Shown here: piece after piece, positions 62,568 to 64,000 of the stretch
Layout: each line of letters opens with the position of its first letter
Position numbering within the stretch: the stretch's first letter is position 1
Made by a program: the position numbers and the translations under genes
Notes under the pieces: generated by a model
The model's database searches: none
Seen by the model: only the letters and a program-made list of their open reading frames with translations
What the model was told of the DNA's origin: nothing
DNA from: Rubrivivax sp.
Lineage (GTDB): Bacteria > Pseudomonadota > Gammaproteobacteria > Burkholderiales > Burkholderiaceae_C
Assembly: GCA_030653385.1 (NCBI GenBank)
Contig: JAURZM010000026.1
Location: 62,001-126,000 of the forward strand
Direction: 5' to 3'
Length of the DNA: 64,000 nt

Positions 62568-64000
62568 TCAGCGGCAGGTCCAGGTGCCCGCGCCGTCCTG
62601 GCTGCAGAGATCGGGCGCGCCGCGCACGCGCCACAGCGCGGTCAGACCCTGCTCGGCCATTGCCTGGCCAAAACCGGGCTGGCTGCGCACGCCGGCCATC
62701 TCGGGCCACCACAGGTGGTCGACCCACTGCGCCAACGGTTGCTGCGCCAGTGCCGTCAGCGCCTGCAGGCTGCGTGGGGTGTCGCCCAGCAAGGCGTACT
62801 CCGGCAGGAAGTGCGCGCGCTGCACCTTCACCGGTGCTTCGGCCTGCTGCAGCGCCTGCCTGGCTGCTGGGCGTGCCGCCGGGTCGAGCACACCACGCAC
62901 CCAGGCGCTGGCCCAGGGCGCGGGGTTTTCCACGCTGCCGGCCCAGGCCAGCGCCTCGCGCTCGAAGGTGTTGGCGTCGGTGCGCCGCAAGGCCTGCATG
63001 GCCAGTGGCAGTTCGAGCTGACGGTGGCCGAGTTGCTGCGCGATGGTCAGCAGCTCGGCCATGGCGGCGCTGTCGCCGCGCATGCCGTGTACGGTGGCCA
63101 GAAGGGCCAGGATGCTGGGGTCCAGCGCGTCGATGCGCGCCGCGTCTTCCAGCAGCGACTGGGCGCGCTGCAGGTAGCCCGCCGACAGGTAGACGTTGGC
63201 GGCGATGCGCAGCATGCCCGGGTGCCGGCGGGTGCGCCACAGCGCGTCGGCGCGGTCCAGCGCATCGGCCCAGCGGCGCTGGCCGAAGGCCGCGTTGAGC
63301 AGCAGGATGTTGCCGCGCCAGTCGGCCGGGTCTTGGGCCACCATGTGTTGGCCCAGCGCCAGGATCTGCGCATTCAGTTCTGCCTGCGATGTTTCGATCT
63401 GTCGCGCACTGCCGGTGGCAGCCGGCCCCGCCGCGCGTGTGCTGAGTGTGCTCATCAAGCCCAGGCGCAGGTACTGCGCGGGCAGGTGTTCGGGTGCAGC
63501 GGCCAGCACCTGCTCAACCAGTTGCAGGGCCTGCAGCCGTTCGGCATTGGCTGGGCGGCGGGCCAGCTGTGAGGCCTGCAGCCAGCGGGTGTAGCTGTCG
63601 GGGTCGAGCGTGGTTTCGGTGCTCGGGCTGGCCACCTGGCCAACCACCTGGCCGGTTTCTTGCGCCACCCGCAGCGGCAGTGTCTGCAGGCCGCTCAGCG
63701 GCAGGGTCTCGTCGATCTGCCAGCGGGTGGTGCCCAGCTTCACGTCGTGCAGCGCCAGGCGCACCTGAACCCGCTGGTCGGGCAGGGTGTCCAGGCGCCC
63801 GTCGAGCAGGTAGCCCACGTCGAGCAGGCGGCCCAGCCGCGGGTTGTCCAGCGCCGCGGCGGTGGCAATGCGGGTGGAGGCACATGAGGCCACGCGCAGG
63901 TCGGGCAGTTGCCCCAGCCCGCGCGCCAGCGCGTCGCAGACCGCCAGCGCCAGGCTGGCGGCGTCACGCTGCGTTGGGTCGGTGGCCAGCGGCCGGATGG
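62568..64000 (-). CDS. TPR/TolB-like domain protein, CadC or adenylate-cyclase-associated type (5' end cut by window)
   Basis: Partial: about 477 residues are visible and the frame stays open to the window edge, so the N-terminus is missing. The visible start has RPLATDPTQRDAASLALAVCDAL, then LPDLRVASCASTRIA and VGYLLDGRLDTLPDQRVQVRLALHDV. This resembles the TolB-like/FlgO-type module that follows the winged helix in CadC-family regulators or cyclases. Residues after about 140 form helical TPR-like repeats (AQILALGQHMVAQDP, AANVYLSAGYLQRAQ). The missing N-terminus would tell whether it is a DNA-binding regulator. It is convergent with the histidine kinase. Confidence 0.8.
   Translation of the reverse strand, partial: IRPLATDPTQRDAASLALAVCDALARGLGQLPDLRVASCASTRIATAAALDNPRLGRLLDVGYLLDGRLDTLPDQRVQVRLALHDVKLGTTRWQIDETLPLSGLQTLPLRVAQETGQVVGQVASPSTETTLDPDSYTRWLQASQLARRPANAERLQALQLVEQVLAAAPEHLPAQYLRLGLMSTLSTRAAGPAATGSARQIETSQAELNAQILALGQHMVAQDPADWRGNILLLNAAFGQRRWADALDRADALWRTRRHPGMLRIAANVYLSAGYLQRAQSLLEDAARIDALDPSILALLATVHGMRGDSAAMAELLTIAQQLGHRQLELPLAMQALRRTDANTFEREALAWAGSVENPAPWASAWVRGVLDPAARPAARQALQQAEAPVKVQRAHFLPEYALLGDTPRSLQALTALAQQPLAQWVDHLWWPEMAGVRSQPGFGQAMAEQGLTALWRVRGAPDLCSQDGAGTWTCR

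Overview
The window is a continuous stretch of high-GC (roughly two-thirds G+C) proteobacterial chromosome. Gene content points to Betaproteobacteria, order Burkholderiales, probably near the Comamonadaceae / Leptothrix-Rubrivivax group. Pointers are the rpfE-recJ pair, the lolC-lolD pair, a tctBA tricarboxylate-type transporter, msrB-bolA-parvulin, a LivKHMGF transporter with long permeases followed by a beta-oxidation cluster, and dispersed GC-rich palindromic intergenic repeats. The placement is inference; there is no rRNA or tRNA in the window. I see no prophage, IS element, integrase, CRISPR array or plasmid function. Genes are tightly packed with many 1-13 bp stop/start overlaps, and no gene-free stretch exceeds about 260 bases (the longest is the divergent msrB / liv region, 26985-27239).

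Region by region. 1-4.7 kb: lipoprotein release (lolD, lolC), rpfE-type protein and recJ. 4.7-6.7 kb: a periplasmic PQQ-type sugar dehydrogenase and a GH24 lysozyme carrying a histone-H1-like lysine/alanine tail. 6.7-10.8 kb (minus strand): a four-gene operon of membrane-anchored trypsin-like protease, MoxR ATPase, DUF58 protein and VWA (BatA-type) protein. 10.9-14.9 kb (plus strand): TatD nuclease, hypoxanthine/uracil-DNA-glycosylase-like protein, spermidine-synthase-like methyltransferase fold protein and an orphan GspE/PilB ATPase. 15-17 kb: tctB-tctA with a strong terminator. 17-26.5 kb: MFS exporter, gamma-glutamyltransferase, two EamA permeases, an atypical SDR, zinc-ribbon DUF2007 protein, quinone oxidoreductase, parvulin isomerase and BolA. 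Just beyond, msrB.

27.2-47.7 kb is one long co-directional catabolic island. It holds a branched-chain-amino-acid-type ABC importer, then a bifunctional enoyl-CoA hydratase/3-hydroxyacyl-CoA dehydrogenase, thiolase, two acyl-CoA dehydrogenases, two hot-dog thioesterases, three dehydrogenase/reductases, a lipase-like lipoprotein, an M20 amidohydrolase, a GST and an ElaA-type acetyltransferase. A palindromic operator-like site overlaps the promoter region of the first beta-oxidation gene. Together these look like uptake plus acyl-CoA degradation of lipid or branched acids; the true substrate is not determined by sequence.

47.7-55.4 kb: MFS transporter, a DUF1223 thioredoxin-fold protein, a TSUP exporter, a kelch-repeat secreted protein, a flavoprotein and Tex. 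The DUF1223 gene is the most striking item. It has an in-frame TGA exactly where the first cysteine of its CxxC motif should be, and a small hairpin lies 17 nt downstream, so it is a candidate selenoprotein (UxxC). 55.5-64 kb: an unrecognised outer-membrane-barrel plus secreted-protein pair (minus strand) faces two small secreted proteins and a NarL-type two-component system (plus strand). The window ends inside a CadC/TolB-like TPR protein.

Four copies of a modular GC-rich palindromic repeat sit at 20.4, 25.2, 32.5 and 34.8 kb, always between genes.
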